DNA of 64,000 nucleotides from Actinokineospora baliensis (GCF_016907695.1 NZ_JAFBCK010000001.1:4080001-4144000), one strand, 5' to 3'. Shown: positions 11,514-20,663, counted from the stretch's first letter. The notes: generated from the sequence alone by a model not told the origin. A program made the numbers and translations.

Positions 11514-12491
11514 CTACAGCTCCGTTTCCGGTGAGCGGACCAGCAGTCGCATGTACCGCCAGGTGACCGCGACCAGCACCACCAGCATCAGCACCGCCAC
11601 CGCGGCGGACACGCCGAAGTGGCTCGCCGCGATGCCCCGCAGGTACAGCAGCACCGGCAGGGTCGTGCTCTCCCCGTCCGGGCCGCCCTGGCGGATCGCC
11701 CAGACCTGGGTGAAGACCTTGAAGTCCCACAGGACCGACAGGAACGTCACCAGGGTCAGCAGCGGGCGCACCGAGGGCCAGCTCACCGCGCGGAAGGCCG
11801 CCCACCCGGACGCGCCATCGATCGCGGCGGCCTCGTAGAGGTCCCTCGGGGTGTTGACCAGTCCGGCGTAGAGGGTGAAGGCGATGAACGGCACCGCCTG
11901 CCAGATCACCAGCAGGCCGATCACGGCCAGCGTCGAGGTGCCGCTGGTGAACCAGGAGTAGCCCTTGAAGGAGTCGAACCCGATCAGCACCAGGGTCTTG
12001 TTCAGGATCCCGTACTGCTGGTCGAAGATCCACTGGAACACGGTGGTGGTGGCGATGATCGGGGTGGCCCAGGCCAGCACCAGGCAGACCTGCAGCACGC
12101 CGCGCACCCAGCCGCTCAGGTGTCGCATCAGCACCGCGATGCCCAGGCCCAGCAGCAGCGTGGTGAGCACGACGGCGGCGGTGAACAGCACGGTGCGCAG
12201 CCCGATGACCCAGAACTCCGGGTCGGTCAGGATCGCGGTGTAGTTGTCGAAGCCGACCCACTTGACCTCGCCGCGGACGAGTTCACCGAGGTCGAGCTTG
12301 CGCAGGCTGATCGCCAGCACCTGCAGCGCTGGCCAGGCCAGCAGGGCCAGCATGATCAGCACAGCGGGGGCGAGCATCAGGTAGGGGAGGGCTGTCTCGG
12401 ACAGGGGGCGACGGGCCCGGCGCCGCGCGCCGGGCCGCGCGGCCGGCGGGGGAGTCCCCGCCGACCGCGCGGTGTCCACGGTTGAGGTCAT
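11514..12491 (-). CDS. dasB: DasB, ABC sugar permease
   Basis: Encodes 325 aa. A basic, Pro-rich N-terminal tail (about 35 residues) precedes six hydrophobic segments. The EAA motif is DLYEAAAIDGASGWAAFRAVSWP. It is a MalF-like partner of DasC. The start ATG lies 9 bp after the dasA stop codon, so the genes are probably co-transcribed. It forms the other half of the chitobiose/GlcNAc channel. Confidence 0.92.
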   Translation of the reverse strand: MTSTVDTARSAGTPPPAARPGARRRARRPLSETALPYLMLAPAVLIMLALLAWPALQVLAISLRKLDLGELVRGEVKWVGFDNYTAILTDPEFWVIGLRTVLFTAAVVLTTLLLGLGIAVLMRHLSGWVRGVLQVCLVLAWATPIIATTTVFQWIFDQQYGILNKTLVLIGFDSFKGYSWFTSGTSTLAVIGLLVIWQAVPFIAFTLYAGLVNTPRDLYEAAAIDGASGWAAFRAVSWPSVRPLLTLVTFLSVLWDFKVFTQVWAIRQGGPDGESTTLPVLLYLRGIAASHFGVSAAVAVLMLVVLVAVTWRYMRLLVRSPETEL

Positions 12492-12500
12492 CGTGTCCCG

Positions 12501-13799
12501 CTAGCCGGCGAACGCCTTGTTCAGCGCTTCGTTGGCGTCCTTGGTCGCCTGGTCGACCGGCTTGGCACCGGTCAGGAAGGCGGTCAGCAGGTCCTTGATC
12601 GGGTTCTGCCCGGCCTCGATGGTCGCCCAGCCCGGGGTGGCCGGGACGGCCTTGCCGTTGGCCGACGCCTTGGCCATCGCGGCGTTGATCGGGTCGGCCT
12701 CCAGGGCGCTGACGTCCTTGGAGGTGCCGGGGATCATGCCGACCTTGGCGAACTCACCCTGGTACTTGTCGCTGGAGATCAGCTTCAGGTAGTCGCGGGC
12801 GAGGTCCTTGTCCTTGCTGTTGGCCGGGACGGCCAGGTTCGAGCCGCCCTGGAAGACCGGCGCGGTCTTGCCAGCGGTCTTCGACGGGATCGGGAACGCC
12901 GAGGTCTTGTCCTTGATGGTCGGGTCCGACTTGGCCGCGGTCGCGACCTCCCACGGCAGACCGATGAACATCGCGACCTTGCCGCCGCCGTAGATGCCCG
13001 CCTGCTCCGGGGTCTGCTCGTCGGCGTCCTTGGGCGCCTTGGTGCCCGACTCCTCGACCAGCTTCTTGTAGAAGTCCAGGCCCGCCTTGGCCTCCGGGCT
13101 GTCGAGCGTGGCGGTGAACTTGGTGCCGTCCTTCTTGGCGATGTCGCCGCCCTCGTCCCAGATGAACGACAGCAGGGTGTACCAGTTCTGGCCGGGCAGG
13201 TACAGCGCCTGGAAGTCCGGGTCGCTGCCGAACTTGGCCTTCAGCTTGCCGATCGCGGCCAGCCACTCCTCGCGGGAGGTCGGCGCCGCGGTGATGCCCG
13301 CCTGCTCGAACAGGTCCTTGCGGTAGAGCACCTCGCGGTTGGCGGCGTAGAACGGGATGGCGTACTGCTTGCCGTCCCAGGAGCCGGACTCCTTGAGGCT
13401 GCTCAGCCAGTTGGCGCCGTTGAAGTCGCCCGTGTTGGCGGTGAGGTCCTCCAGCACGTTCTCGCTGGCGAACTTCGGCGCCTGGGTGTTGCCGATCTCG
13501 ATCACGTCAGGCGCGTCGTTGCTGGCCAGGGCGGTGGTCAGCTTGTCCTGGATGCCGTTCCACTGCTGGATCTCGTACTTGACGGTGACGTCCTTGTGCG
13601 AGCTCTCGAACTCCTTGTGCAGCCCGTCGGTCAGCACGGTGGGAGCCGACCCGTTCATCAGCCACACGGTCAACGTGCGCGGACCGGACGGCGCGGGAGC
13701 CGAGGAGGAGGTCCCCGTCTCACCCCCGGATCCGGCGCACCCCGCGACCGCGAGCGCGACCGCGAACCCCCCGACCAAAGCCTTCGACCAACTTCTCAC
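12501..13799 (-). CDS. dasA: DasA, chitobiose-binding lipoprotein
   Basis: Encodes 432 aa. It has a lipoprotein signal with lipobox LAVAGC (Cys near residue 20), then a Ser/Gly-rich spacer and a family 1 extracellular solute-binding fold. Known: Streptomyces DasA binds N,N'-diacetylchitobiose and delivers it to DasBC. The GTG start at 13799 has GGAAGGA about 8 nt upstream. It is the first gene of dasABCD. A dre box lies about 58 bp upstream, in the region shared with the divergent dasR. A perfect TTGACA occurs on this strand (13904-13909), but the nearest TCTAAT is 21 bp further, so that promoter assignment is uncertain. Confidence 0.93.
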   Translation of the reverse strand: MRSWSKALVGGFAVALAVAGCAGSGGETGTSSSAPAPSGPRTLTVWLMNGSAPTVLTDGLHKEFESSHKDVTVKYEIQQWNGIQDKLTTALASNDAPDVIEIGNTQAPKFASENVLEDLTANTGDFNGANWLSSLKESGSWDGKQYAIPFYAANREVLYRKDLFEQAGITAAPTSREEWLAAIGKLKAKFGSDPDFQALYLPGQNWYTLLSFIWDEGGDIAKKDGTKFTATLDSPEAKAGLDFYKKLVEESGTKAPKDADEQTPEQAGIYGGGKVAMFIGLPWEVATAAKSDPTIKDKTSAFPIPSKTAGKTAPVFQGGSNLAVPANSKDKDLARDYLKLISSDKYQGEFAKVGMIPGTSKDVSALEADPINAAMAKASANGKAVPATPGWATIEAGQNPIKDLLTAFLTGAKPVDQATKDANEALNKAFAG

Positions 13800-13856
13800 G
13801 GTGATGCATTCCTTCCGGACGCTGCTCCCCCCGGCACGAGAGGAGCGAAGGACTTG

Positions 13857-13872
13857 AGTGGTTTAGACCATT
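13857..13872. promoter_or_regulatory. dre box between dasA and dasR
   Basis: AGTGGTTTAGACCATT matches the DasR consensus closely (core GGTYTAGACC). It lies in the 183-bp divergent dasA/dasR region. A weaker half-site, AGTGGTCC, follows at 13881-13888. Confidence 0.82.
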
Positions 13873-13982
13873 GCGATTAGAGTGGTCCGAGCTTCTCCGG
13901 CTTGTCAAGATAAATGCTTAAACGTGACATCAGATGTCCGTCTCGACACGGGTCGCCGACGCATGGGCGAGCAAGGAACAAC

Positions 13983-14771
13983 ATGGGTGAGAACCTGCCT
14001 GGCGATGCCGTGGAAAACGGGAAGAAATCGCCTCGAACACCGAAGCACTGGGAGCTCAAGGAGCGCCTGGCCGAGCTGCTGCGCGCGGTCTCCCCCGGGG
14101 GGTCGCTGCCCGGCGAGCGGGCGCTGGCCAGCGAGTTCGGCGTCTCCCGCACGACCGTGCGCAAGGCGCTGGCCGAGCTGACCGCCGAGGGCAGGCTGAC
14201 CAGGGTGCACGGCAGCGGGACCTTCGCAGGCGAGGGCAAGGTGACCCAGCGGCTGCAGCTGTCCTCCTACACCGAGGACATGCGCTCGCTCGGCCGCCGC
14301 CCCACGTCGTCGCTGCTCGACGCCCGGATCGGGGCCGCTGACCCGGAGTTGGCCGCCCTGTTGGGCATCCGCTCCGGCGACGACGTGCTGCGCCTGCGCA
14401 GGCTGCGCAGGGCCGACGGCGAGCCGATGGCCATCGAGACCTCCCGGCTGCCGCTGCCGCGCTTCCCCGGCCTGGACCGCTACGTCGGCGACGGCTCGCT
14501 CTACGGCGTGCTCTACCAGCACTACGGGGTCGAACTGGGGCACGCGGAGGAGACCATCGAGACCGCGCTGGCCACCCCGGCCGAGGCCGCGCTGCTGGGC
14601 AACGAGGCCGGTGCGCTGATGCTGCTGCTGTCCCGCCATTCCTTCGACACCGAGGGCCGACCGGTGGAATGGGTGCGGTCGGTATACCGGGGCGACCGTT
14701 ACAAGTTCGTTGCGACCTTGGTCTCGCCGCAATCGTCGGATGATTCGGTCGAACACCGGTTGGAGCGCTGA
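13983..14771 (+). CDS. dasR: DasR, GntR/HutC-family regulator
   Basis: Encodes 262 aa. An N-terminal GntR winged helix (PGERALASEFGVSRTTVRKALAELTAEGRL, then HGSGTFAGEG) is followed by a UTRA effector domain ending in a VRSVYRGDRYKF strand typical of HutC members. Known: DasR senses GlcN-6-P (GlcNAc catabolism) and controls chitinolysis, GlcNAc uptake and, in streptomycetes, development and antibiotic production. Divergent placement from dasABCD and dre boxes in this region support the identity. ATG 13983 has AAGGA about 6 nt upstream; the longer frame from 13914 has none. Confidence 0.93.
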   Translation: MGENLPGDAVENGKKSPRTPKHWELKERLAELLRAVSPGGSLPGERALASEFGVSRTTVRKALAELTAEGRLTRVHGSGTFAGEGKVTQRLQLSSYTEDMRSLGRRPTSSLLDARIGAADPELAALLGIRSGDDVLRLRRLRRADGEPMAIETSRLPLPRFPGLDRYVGDGSLYGVLYQHYGVELGHAEETIETALATPAEAALLGNEAGALMLLLSRHSFDTEGRPVEWVRSVYRGDRYKFVATLVSPQSSDDSVEHRLER

Positions 14772-14777
14772 GCGACG

Positions 14778-14809
14778 ATTCCGGTTCGGCGGGTGCGCCG
14801 GGCCGGAAT
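14778..14809 (+). terminator. Hairpin terminator after dasR
   Basis: A 13-bp stem (14778-14790 with 14797-14809; outer arms ATTCCGG / CCGGAAT, two T-G wobbles) with a 6-nt loop begins 7 bp after the dasR stop. It could serve both dasR and the convergent GH20 gene. The rest of 14810-14959 shows no gene. Confidence 0.8.
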
Positions 14810-14959
14810 GCATTCCCAGACCACCCCCGGGCACCGGGCGCGCTTTGTCGCGGCCGCGGTTTTCCCGGCGGGCTCCGGAGCGTTCTGGTGCGGGGGTGGC
14901 GGGGTGCTCTCCTCGGGTCGGGGGCGGGGTGCTCATCGGTGGGGACGACGTCGCGCGGG

Positions 14960-16480
14960 TCACCGGTCCGGGTAGGGACGGCCGGGCACGCCGGGTCTGC
15001 GCTGCCAGGGTCGGGGACCGGTCAGTGGCCGGTACTCCACCCCCAGCGCGTCCAGCCGGGGCAGGTGGTGGGTGGCCACCCGCTCGACGAACTCCTCGGT
15101 GTCCACCGGACCGGGTGCGGTCCGCGGGCTCCAGACCACCTCGGCGAACGCGGCGAGGCGGGGGAAGGCAGCGTAATCGACGCGCCGCGGGTTGTCGAAG
15201 TGCTCCGACCACAGCTGCGCCTGCGCGCCGAGCACCCTGGCCGCGGCCGACTCGGGCAACTCGGCGGGGACCGGCTCGTAGGCCCGGATGTCGGCCAGGG
15301 TGCGCACGTGCCCGACCGGGATCGGCTCGCCGGGGTCGGCCGACTGCCGGTGGTCGAGGTAAACCCGCTGCTCAGGGCACATGACCACATCGTGCCCCGC
15401 CAGCGCCGCGCGCACACCCGCTGCCTCGCCGCGCCAGGACGCCACGATCGCGCCCTCCGGCAGGTCACCGGCGTCGAGGATCTCGTCCCAGCCCAGCACG
15501 CGTCGCCCGTTCGCGGCCAGGTGCCCGGCCATCGTGCGGATGAACCAGGCGTGCAGGTCGTCGGGGGAGTCCAGGCCCAGTTCCGCGACGCGGGCCTTCA
15601 CCGCCGCGCTCGCGTGCCACTGGGTGGTGGGCACCTCGTCGCCGCCGAGGCAGACCACCGGCGAGTCGAAGATCGCCATCACGTGGTCGAGGACCGCGCG
15701 CAGGAAGTCCAGGGTGGACTCCGCCGGGTCCAGCACGTACTCGCTCACGCCCCAGGCGTGCCACACCTGGACCGGCTCCTTGGTGACGCCCAGGTGCGGG
15801 TAGGCGGCGATCGCGGCCTGGCTGTGCCCGGGGATGTCGATCTCGGGCACCACCGTGATGTGCCGCTGCCGTGCGTAGGCGACGATCTCGCGCAGGTCTT
15901 CGGTGCTGTAGAAGCCGCCGTGCGGGCGGTTGTCGTGCGTCTGGTCGCCGTCGGGCTGCCTGCCGACCCAGGACCCGGCCCGCCACGCGCCGACCTCGGT
16001 CAGCAGCGGGTAGCCGGGCACCTCGACCCGCCAGCCCTGGTCGTCGGTCAGGTGCAGGTGCAGCACGTTGAGCTTGTGCGCGGCCAGCAGGTCCAGCATC
16101 CGCAGCACCCCGGCCTTGGGGATGAAGTGCCGCGCCACGTCCAGCAGCACCCCGCGCCAGCCGAACCTCGGGTGGTCCTCGACCTCACCGCAGGGCAGTT
16201 CCCACCCTCCCGTGTGGATGTCCGCCGCGCGGAAGGCGTCGGGACCCAGCAACTGGCGCAGCGTCTGCACCGCGTGGAAGGCGCCTGCCGGGTCGTGCGC
16301 GCGGGCGTCGACACCGGTGGGCGATATGGAAAGTCGGTATCCCCCGGGAAGTGGCACGGCGGCCGGGTCCAGCGCCACTGTGGAGGGGTCGAGCACCGCG
16401 GCGGGGGAGTCGACCTTGAGCGCGCCGGGGTCCCGCCTGGCCGAGACCGGCCGGGGGAGCAGGGTCTCGAAGCCGGTCAT
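14960..16480 (-). CDS. GH20 beta-N-acetylhexosaminidase
   Basis: Encodes 506 aa with no signal peptide, so intracellular. A GH20b-type N-terminal domain precedes the TIM barrel, which contains FGWRGVLLDVARHF, HLHLTDDQGWR and the catalytic CLGGDEVP pair (Asp-Glu near residue 280). It removes terminal GlcNAc or GalNAc residues from oligosaccharides. It complements the GH3 enzyme 5 kb away and completes the chitin route: GH18 outside, DasABC import, GH3/GH20 inside. It faces dasR tail to tail. Its upstream region carries a 17-bp palindrome like the one in the kinase/deacylase promoter, so it may belong to both regulons. Confidence 0.93.
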   Translation of the reverse strand: MTGFETLLPRPVSARRDPGALKVDSPAAVLDPSTVALDPAAVPLPGGYRLSISPTGVDARAHDPAGAFHAVQTLRQLLGPDAFRAADIHTGGWELPCGEVEDHPRFGWRGVLLDVARHFIPKAGVLRMLDLLAAHKLNVLHLHLTDDQGWRVEVPGYPLLTEVGAWRAGSWVGRQPDGDQTHDNRPHGGFYSTEDLREIVAYARQRHITVVPEIDIPGHSQAAIAAYPHLGVTKEPVQVWHAWGVSEYVLDPAESTLDFLRAVLDHVMAIFDSPVVCLGGDEVPTTQWHASAAVKARVAELGLDSPDDLHAWFIRTMAGHLAANGRRVLGWDEILDAGDLPEGAIVASWRGEAAGVRAALAGHDVVMCPEQRVYLDHRQSADPGEPIPVGHVRTLADIRAYEPVPAELPESAAARVLGAQAQLWSEHFDNPRRVDYAAFPRLAAFAEVVWSPRTAPGPVDTEEFVERVATHHLPRLDALGVEYRPLTGPRPWQRRPGVPGRPYPDR

Positions 16481-16505
16481 CGGAGCGGCGTCCCTTCCAC
16501 GTCAG

Positions 16506-16522
16506 GTTGCGCTCTGTGCAAC
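16506..16522. promoter_or_regulatory. 17-bp palindromic operator candidate before GH20
   Basis: GTTGCGCTCTGTGCAAC lies 26 bp before the GH20 start. It matches 20647-20663 (GTTGCGTTGTGCGCAAC) at 14 of 17 positions. An IclR-family gene at 21750 is the obvious candidate binder. This is inference. Confidence 0.55.
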
Positions 16523-16590
16523 CTTCGTTTCACTGGCGGCAATGGTGAGGATGGTAGGGCCGCCGCCCCGGTGGCACAAGCACCGCCGGA

Positions 16591-17592
16591 TCAGGCGAAG
16601 GTGACCCAGCAGGCACCACGCACGGTGACCTCTCCCGCGACCGGTCCGGGTAGCCCGGTCGCCGGGTCGAGCGGCAGCCAGGCGACCGTGCCGGAGTGCT
16701 GGTTGGCCACGTACAGCCAGGTCCCGTCCGGTCCGAGTGAGCAGTGCCTCGGCCAGGCGCCGCCCGATGAGGAGGTCTGGACCAATTGTGGCGCACCGGG
16801 GCCGATCCGCAAAACCCCCACCCCGTTCTCACCGCGCGTGGTCACGTAGAGGAACCGCCCGTCGGGGCTGATGACGATCTCCGCCGGGTAGGTCGGGTCC
16901 GGCGCCCCCGGTCCGGTGACGGTCACCGACTCACCGCGCCGCAGCACCCCGGCCGCCGGGTCCCACGCCGCCGCGGTGACCGTCGGGGTCAGCTCGCCGA
17001 GCACGAACACCCGGGTGCCGTCCGGGTGGAACACCAGGTGCCGCGGGCCGGTCTTGGCGGGCAGGTCCATCCGGGAGTGCTCGGCGAGCGCGCCGGTGGC
17101 CCGGTCGAACCGCAGCACGAACACCGCGTCGAGCCCGAGCGCGGTCGCCAGCAGCCACTGGCCGCTCGGGTCCGGCACCACCTGGTGCGCGTGCGGGGAC
17201 GCGCCGCTGGCCGGGTCCTCCAGCAGCAGCGCCGACCCCAGCGGGCCCGGCGAACCGTCCGGGTCGAGCGGGTGGCTGGTGACCACGCCGTCGCTGTAGT
17301 GCGCGGTGACCAGGTGCCCGCCGACGACCTCCAGGTGGGTCGGACCGGCACCGCCCGAGAGTTGCTCGGCCAGCACCGCGGGGCGCTGCGGGTCGGTGAT
17401 GTCCACCGCGGTCAGCACACCCTCGGGCAGTTCCGACACCGCGTAGAGGGTGGACCGGTCCGCGCTGAAGGCCAGCGCGGAGGGCTCCCGGACCTGGCGG
17501 AGCGCGCCGGTGACGGTGAGCGGTCCACCGTCTTCGGTGGCCACCACGAGCCCGTCGCCGTCGAGGGTGCCGATGTAGGCGGTTCTGGTCAT
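16591..17592 (-). CDS. Lactonase-family (Pgl-like) beta-propeller protein
   Basis: Encodes 333 aa. It is built of repeated strands with YAVSE, HAHQVVPDPSGQWLLATALGLDAVFVL, GPRHLVFHPDGTRVFVLGEL and PAEIVISPDGRFLYVTTRGENGVGVL, the pattern of the seven-bladed lactonase (YbhE/6-phosphogluconolactonase) family. ATG 17592 is used; it lies one base after the stop of the upstream deacylase gene, so the two are co-translated. The substrate is unknown. In this context it may hydrolyse a lactone formed from a sugar acid, consistent with the nearby ketodeoxygluconokinase-like enzyme. It ends 110 bp before the GH20 start. An internal dre-like sequence occurs at 16772-16787. Confidence 0.85.
   Translation of the reverse strand: MTRTAYIGTLDGDGLVVATEDGGPLTVTGALRQVREPSALAFSADRSTLYAVSELPEGVLTAVDITDPQRPAVLAEQLSGGAGPTHLEVVGGHLVTAHYSDGVVTSHPLDPDGSPGPLGSALLLEDPASGASPHAHQVVPDPSGQWLLATALGLDAVFVLRFDRATGALAEHSRMDLPAKTGPRHLVFHPDGTRVFVLGELTPTVTAAAWDPAAGVLRRGESVTVTGPGAPDPTYPAEIVISPDGRFLYVTTRGENGVGVLRIGPGAPQLVQTSSSGGAWPRHCSLGPDGTWLYVANQHSGTVAWLPLDPATGLPGPVAGEVTVRGACWVTFA
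16772..16787. promoter_or_regulatory. Intragenic dre-like sequence
   Basis: GAGGTCTGGACCAATT lies inside the lactonase gene, about 290 bp upstream of the GH20 start. It keeps the GGTC-N2-GACCA arrangement of DasR boxes. It may be chance in coding DNA. Confidence 0.35.
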
Positions 17593-17593
17593 C

Positions 17594-19201
17594 TCAGGCA
17601 CCTGTCCGTCGGATCGAGTGGCCGGGCAGCGCGCCGGTCGGCTCGCCGCCCTCGAGCACCGCGACACCGTTGACCAGCACGTGCTCGATGCCGGTCGCCC
17701 GCTGCCTCGGCTCGGGGTAGGTGGCGGTGTCGCCGACCGTGCCGGGGTCGAACACCACCAGGTCCGCGGCGTGGCCCACCCGGACCAGGCCGCGGTCGGT
17801 CAGCCGCAGCCTGCGCGCCGCCCGCCCGGTCAGGTGCGCCACGCACTCCTCCAGGCCGAGCACCCCCGCCTCGCGCACGTAGTGGCCCAGGTAGCGCGGG
17901 AAGGTGCCCCACGCCCGGGGGTGCGGCCGGTCGCCGACCAGCAGCCCGTCGCTGCCGCCGGTGTGCGCGCGGTGGCGCATGATCGCCCGCACGTTGTCCT
18001 CGTGGCCCACGTGCATCAGGCACGAGGTGCCCAGCCGCTCGGCGAGCAGCGTGTCGGCGAACAGGTCGAACGGGGCCAGGCCCGCCGCCGCGGCCGACTC
18101 GGCGACGGTGCGGCCGACCAGGTGCCGGTGGGCGGCCAGGCGCACCCCGTTGATCTCGATGGTGGTCCAGTCCACCGGGACGCCGTGGCACCCGTCGGAG
18201 CCGCGCACCTCCAGGTCCACCCTGACCAGCTCCCTGGTGTCCACATCGGACAGCCGGGCCAGCGTGGCCTCGACGCCGCCCGCGGCCGCCCAGCTCGGCA
18301 GCAGCGCGGACAGGTAGGTGGCGCCTGCCAGGTACGGGTAGCTGTCCAGGGTGATGTCCGCCCCGCGCGCCATCGCGTCGTCGAGCAGGGCGAGGAGGTC
18401 GTCTGCCTTGCCCGCGTTCTCGGGGAAGTTCATGGTGGCGTGCGCCAAGTGCAGAGGGCAGCCCGTGCGAAGGCTCAGCTCCACCATCTCTCTATAGGCG
18501 TCCAGCGCACCGGCCCCGTAGCTGCGGTGGTGCGGGCTGAAGTACCCGTCGTGCGCGGCGACGACCTCGCACAACGCCTCCAGTTCCGCCATGTCCGCGT
18601 ACATGCCGGGCGTGTAGGTCAACCCGGCGGACAGGCCAACCGCGCCCTCGCGCAACCCGGCCGCGGTGACCTCGCGCATCCGCTCCACCTCGGCGGGTGT
18701 CGCGGGCCGGTCGTCCAGGCCCATCACCAGCATCCGCACCGTCCCGTGCGGCACCAGGTAGGCGGCGTTGACCGCGATCCCCTTGTCCAGCCTGCCCAGG
18801 TAGCAGCCGACGTCGCGCCAGTTCCAGTCGAACCCCTCGGGGTCGCCGTTCCAGCCCGCCAACTGCTCGCGCAGCACCTCGATCGTGCGGTCGTCGACCG
18901 GGGCGTAGGACAGCCCGTCCTGGCCGAGCACCTCCAGGGTGACCCCCTGCGACACCTTGGCCAGGTGGTCGGGCTCGGCCAGCAGCCGCAGGTCCGAGTG
19001 CGAGTGCATGTCGATGAACCCCGGCGCCAGCACCAACCCGTCGGCGTCGACCACCACGCCCGGCTCCGGCCGCGCCAACTCCCCGGCCGGGTCGATCGCG
19101 GCGACGCGACCCGCGCTCACCAGCACATCGGCCCGGTAGCCGGGGGAGCCGGTGCCGTCTACGACTGTTGGCCCTCGGAAGAGGACGTCCGGTGCGGTCA
19201 T
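17594..19201 (-). CDS. N-acyl-D-amino-acid deacylase (D-aminoacylase)
   Basis: Encodes about 535 aa, an amidohydrolase-superfamily enzyme. Metal ligands are seen in GFIDMHSHSDL near residue 66, LHLAHATM mid-chain and the C-terminal GHAADLVVFDP strand typical of D-aminoacylases. It hydrolyses N-acyl-D-amino acids to free D-amino acids, the likely substrate of the PLP enzyme encoded just upstream. The ATG at 19201 lies one base after that gene's stop codon; an in-frame extension to 19240 would overlap it. The protein is cytoplasmic and part of the operon 20504 to 16591 on this strand. Confidence 0.9.
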   Translation of the reverse strand: MTAPDVLFRGPTVVDGTGSPGYRADVLVSAGRVAAIDPAGELARPEPGVVVDADGLVLAPGFIDMHSHSDLRLLAEPDHLAKVSQGVTLEVLGQDGLSYAPVDDRTIEVLREQLAGWNGDPEGFDWNWRDVGCYLGRLDKGIAVNAAYLVPHGTVRMLVMGLDDRPATPAEVERMREVTAAGLREGAVGLSAGLTYTPGMYADMAELEALCEVVAAHDGYFSPHHRSYGAGALDAYREMVELSLRTGCPLHLAHATMNFPENAGKADDLLALLDDAMARGADITLDSYPYLAGATYLSALLPSWAAAGGVEATLARLSDVDTRELVRVDLEVRGSDGCHGVPVDWTTIEINGVRLAAHRHLVGRTVAESAAAAGLAPFDLFADTLLAERLGTSCLMHVGHEDNVRAIMRHRAHTGGSDGLLVGDRPHPRAWGTFPRYLGHYVREAGVLGLEECVAHLTGRAARRLRLTDRGLVRVGHAADLVVFDPGTVGDTATYPEPRQRATGIEHVLVNGVAVLEGGEPTGALPGHSIRRTGA

Positions 19202-19202
19202 G

Positions 19203-20504
19203 TCAGAAGAAGGTACGGACCAGGTCCACCACGGTCTCACCGTCGGTCCCGGTGAGCGGCAGCAGTTGCCACTTGTCGAACACCGTGCACGGGTGCGACA
19301 GGCCGAGACCGACCCAGTCGCCGACCGCGATGCGGGTGTGCGACCCGACCGAGAGGAACGCGTGCTGGTCGTTGAGCGCGGTCACCCTGGCGTCGTGCAG
19401 CCCGTGCGTGCCGGTCGCGGTCCGCAGCACCTGCGGCTCGGGCAGGTCGATGTCGTAGGGCACATCCCGCTTGCCCACCGCCAGCAGCGCCAAGCCCGGC
19501 TCCGGCCGGGACACCACCTGCGCCCACGCCCGCAACGCCGACCGCAGCGGCGGGACCGACGACACCCTCGGGTGCGCGCCCAGCGGGGAGATGTCGCGGT
19601 AGAAGCCGTCGTCGTGGGTGATGTAAGCGCCGCTGCGCAACACCGGCAGCACGGGCAGCCCCGCGGGCCACGGCGCGGTGAGCGCGTCGGCGACCCGGTC
19701 GAAGAACGCGCTGCCCCCGGCGGTGACCAGCACGGTGTCGGTCTCGAACCGGCCGCGCAGCATCGCCACGGTCTCGCGCACCCTGCCCAGGTACGCGTCC
19801 ACCGCGGCCAGGCTGCCCTCGCCCGCGTCCGGCCCGGCGGGCCCCTCGTAGCCGCCCACCCCGGCCAGCCGCAGCGCCGGGCTGGCGGTGATCGCCTCGG
19901 CGACCGCGCGGGCCGTGGACTGGTCGCGCACCCCGGTGCGCCCGCCCGCCATCCCGACCTCCACCAGCACGTGCACCGGCCGGGCCAGCGGCACAGTGGT
20001 CAGCGCCTCGGTCATCAGCTCAACGCCGCGCACCGAGTCCACCCAACAGGTGAACTCGAAGTCCGGGTCCGCGGCCAGCTCCCCGGCCAGCCAGGCCAGG
20101 CCACCCGGGTCGAGGAACTCGTTGGCGAACAGCACCCGGCTCACCCCGAACGCCCGGTACACCCGCAGCTGCCCGACCGTGGCCGCGGTGATGCCCCACG
20201 CGCCGTGCTGGAGCTGGCGGGCGAACAGCGCGGGCGCCATCGTCGTCTTGCCGTGGGGGGCCAGCGCCAGCCCGCGCTCGGCGCACCAGGCGGCCATGGT
20301 CGCCAGGTTGTGCTCCACGGCCTCGTTGTCCAGCGCCACCACCGGTCCGGTGAACCCGTCCCGGAACAGGCCGGGCCGCTTGGCCAGGGCCTCGCCGACG
20401 GTCAGCCCGAACAGCGCGTGCGGGACGGACTTGAACCGCCAGTCCAGCCGCTCGTCGGCCAACCCGGCCACCGCGTCCTGGTCGATGCGCGCCGCAACCG
20501 CCAC
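19203..20504 (-). CDS. D-threonine aldolase/D-amino-acid deaminase-like PLP enzyme
   Basis: Encodes about 433 aa with an alanine-racemase-type N-terminal barrel: the PLP lysine lies in LAPHGKTTMAP near residue 82, and GITAATVGQLRVYRAFGV follows. The C-terminal D-serine-dehydratase-like domain has SHPCTVFDKW. The family covers D-threonine aldolases and amino-acid deaminases; the exact substrate is not decided by sequence. Its product would include an enamine intermediate if it is a dehydratase, which fits the linked ridA gene. GTG 20504 with GAGGGGG 7 nt upstream is the preferred start; the open frame continues upstream across the divergent promoter to 20912 without support. Confidence 0.85.
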   Translation of the reverse strand: MAVAARIDQDAVAGLADERLDWRFKSVPHALFGLTVGEALAKRPGLFRDGFTGPVVALDNEAVEHNLATMAAWCAERGLALAPHGKTTMAPALFARQLQHGAWGITAATVGQLRVYRAFGVSRVLFANEFLDPGGLAWLAGELAADPDFEFTCWVDSVRGVELMTEALTTVPLARPVHVLVEVGMAGGRTGVRDQSTARAVAEAITASPALRLAGVGGYEGPAGPDAGEGSLAAVDAYLGRVRETVAMLRGRFETDTVLVTAGGSAFFDRVADALTAPWPAGLPVLPVLRSGAYITHDDGFYRDISPLGAHPRVSSVPPLRSALRAWAQVVSRPEPGLALLAVGKRDVPYDIDLPEPQVLRTATGTHGLHDARVTALNDQHAFLSVGSHTRIAVGDWVGLGLSHPCTVFDKWQLLPLTGTDGETVVDLVRTFF

Positions 20505-20646
20505 CCGTGCCCCCTCGTTGTCCGGGGCGTCGGTCGCCCCCGCCGGTGAATCCACCACAACCCAACCGTGCGGTGGTGGCGGCGTCACCCGCCGACCAGG
20601 CACTCTGGCGGATCTCACCCCCGGGACGGATCCCGGCCGGACACCA

Positions 20647-20663
20647 GTTGCGTTGTGCGCAAC
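20647..20663. promoter_or_regulatory. 17-bp palindromic operator in the divergent promoter
   Basis: GTTGCG-TTGTG-CGCAAC is a perfect 6-bp inverted repeat with a 5-nt spacer. It lies between the divergent deaminase-like gene (start 20504) and kinase gene (start 20749). Its size and position suit an IclR-family regulator, one of which is encoded at 21750. Confidence 0.65.

Noticed and set aside
13904..13930. sigma-70 type promoter for dasA from TTGACA on the minus strand
   Set aside because: The only good -10-like word (TCTAAT) lies 21 bp away, beyond the normal spacing. I mention it only in the dasA entry.
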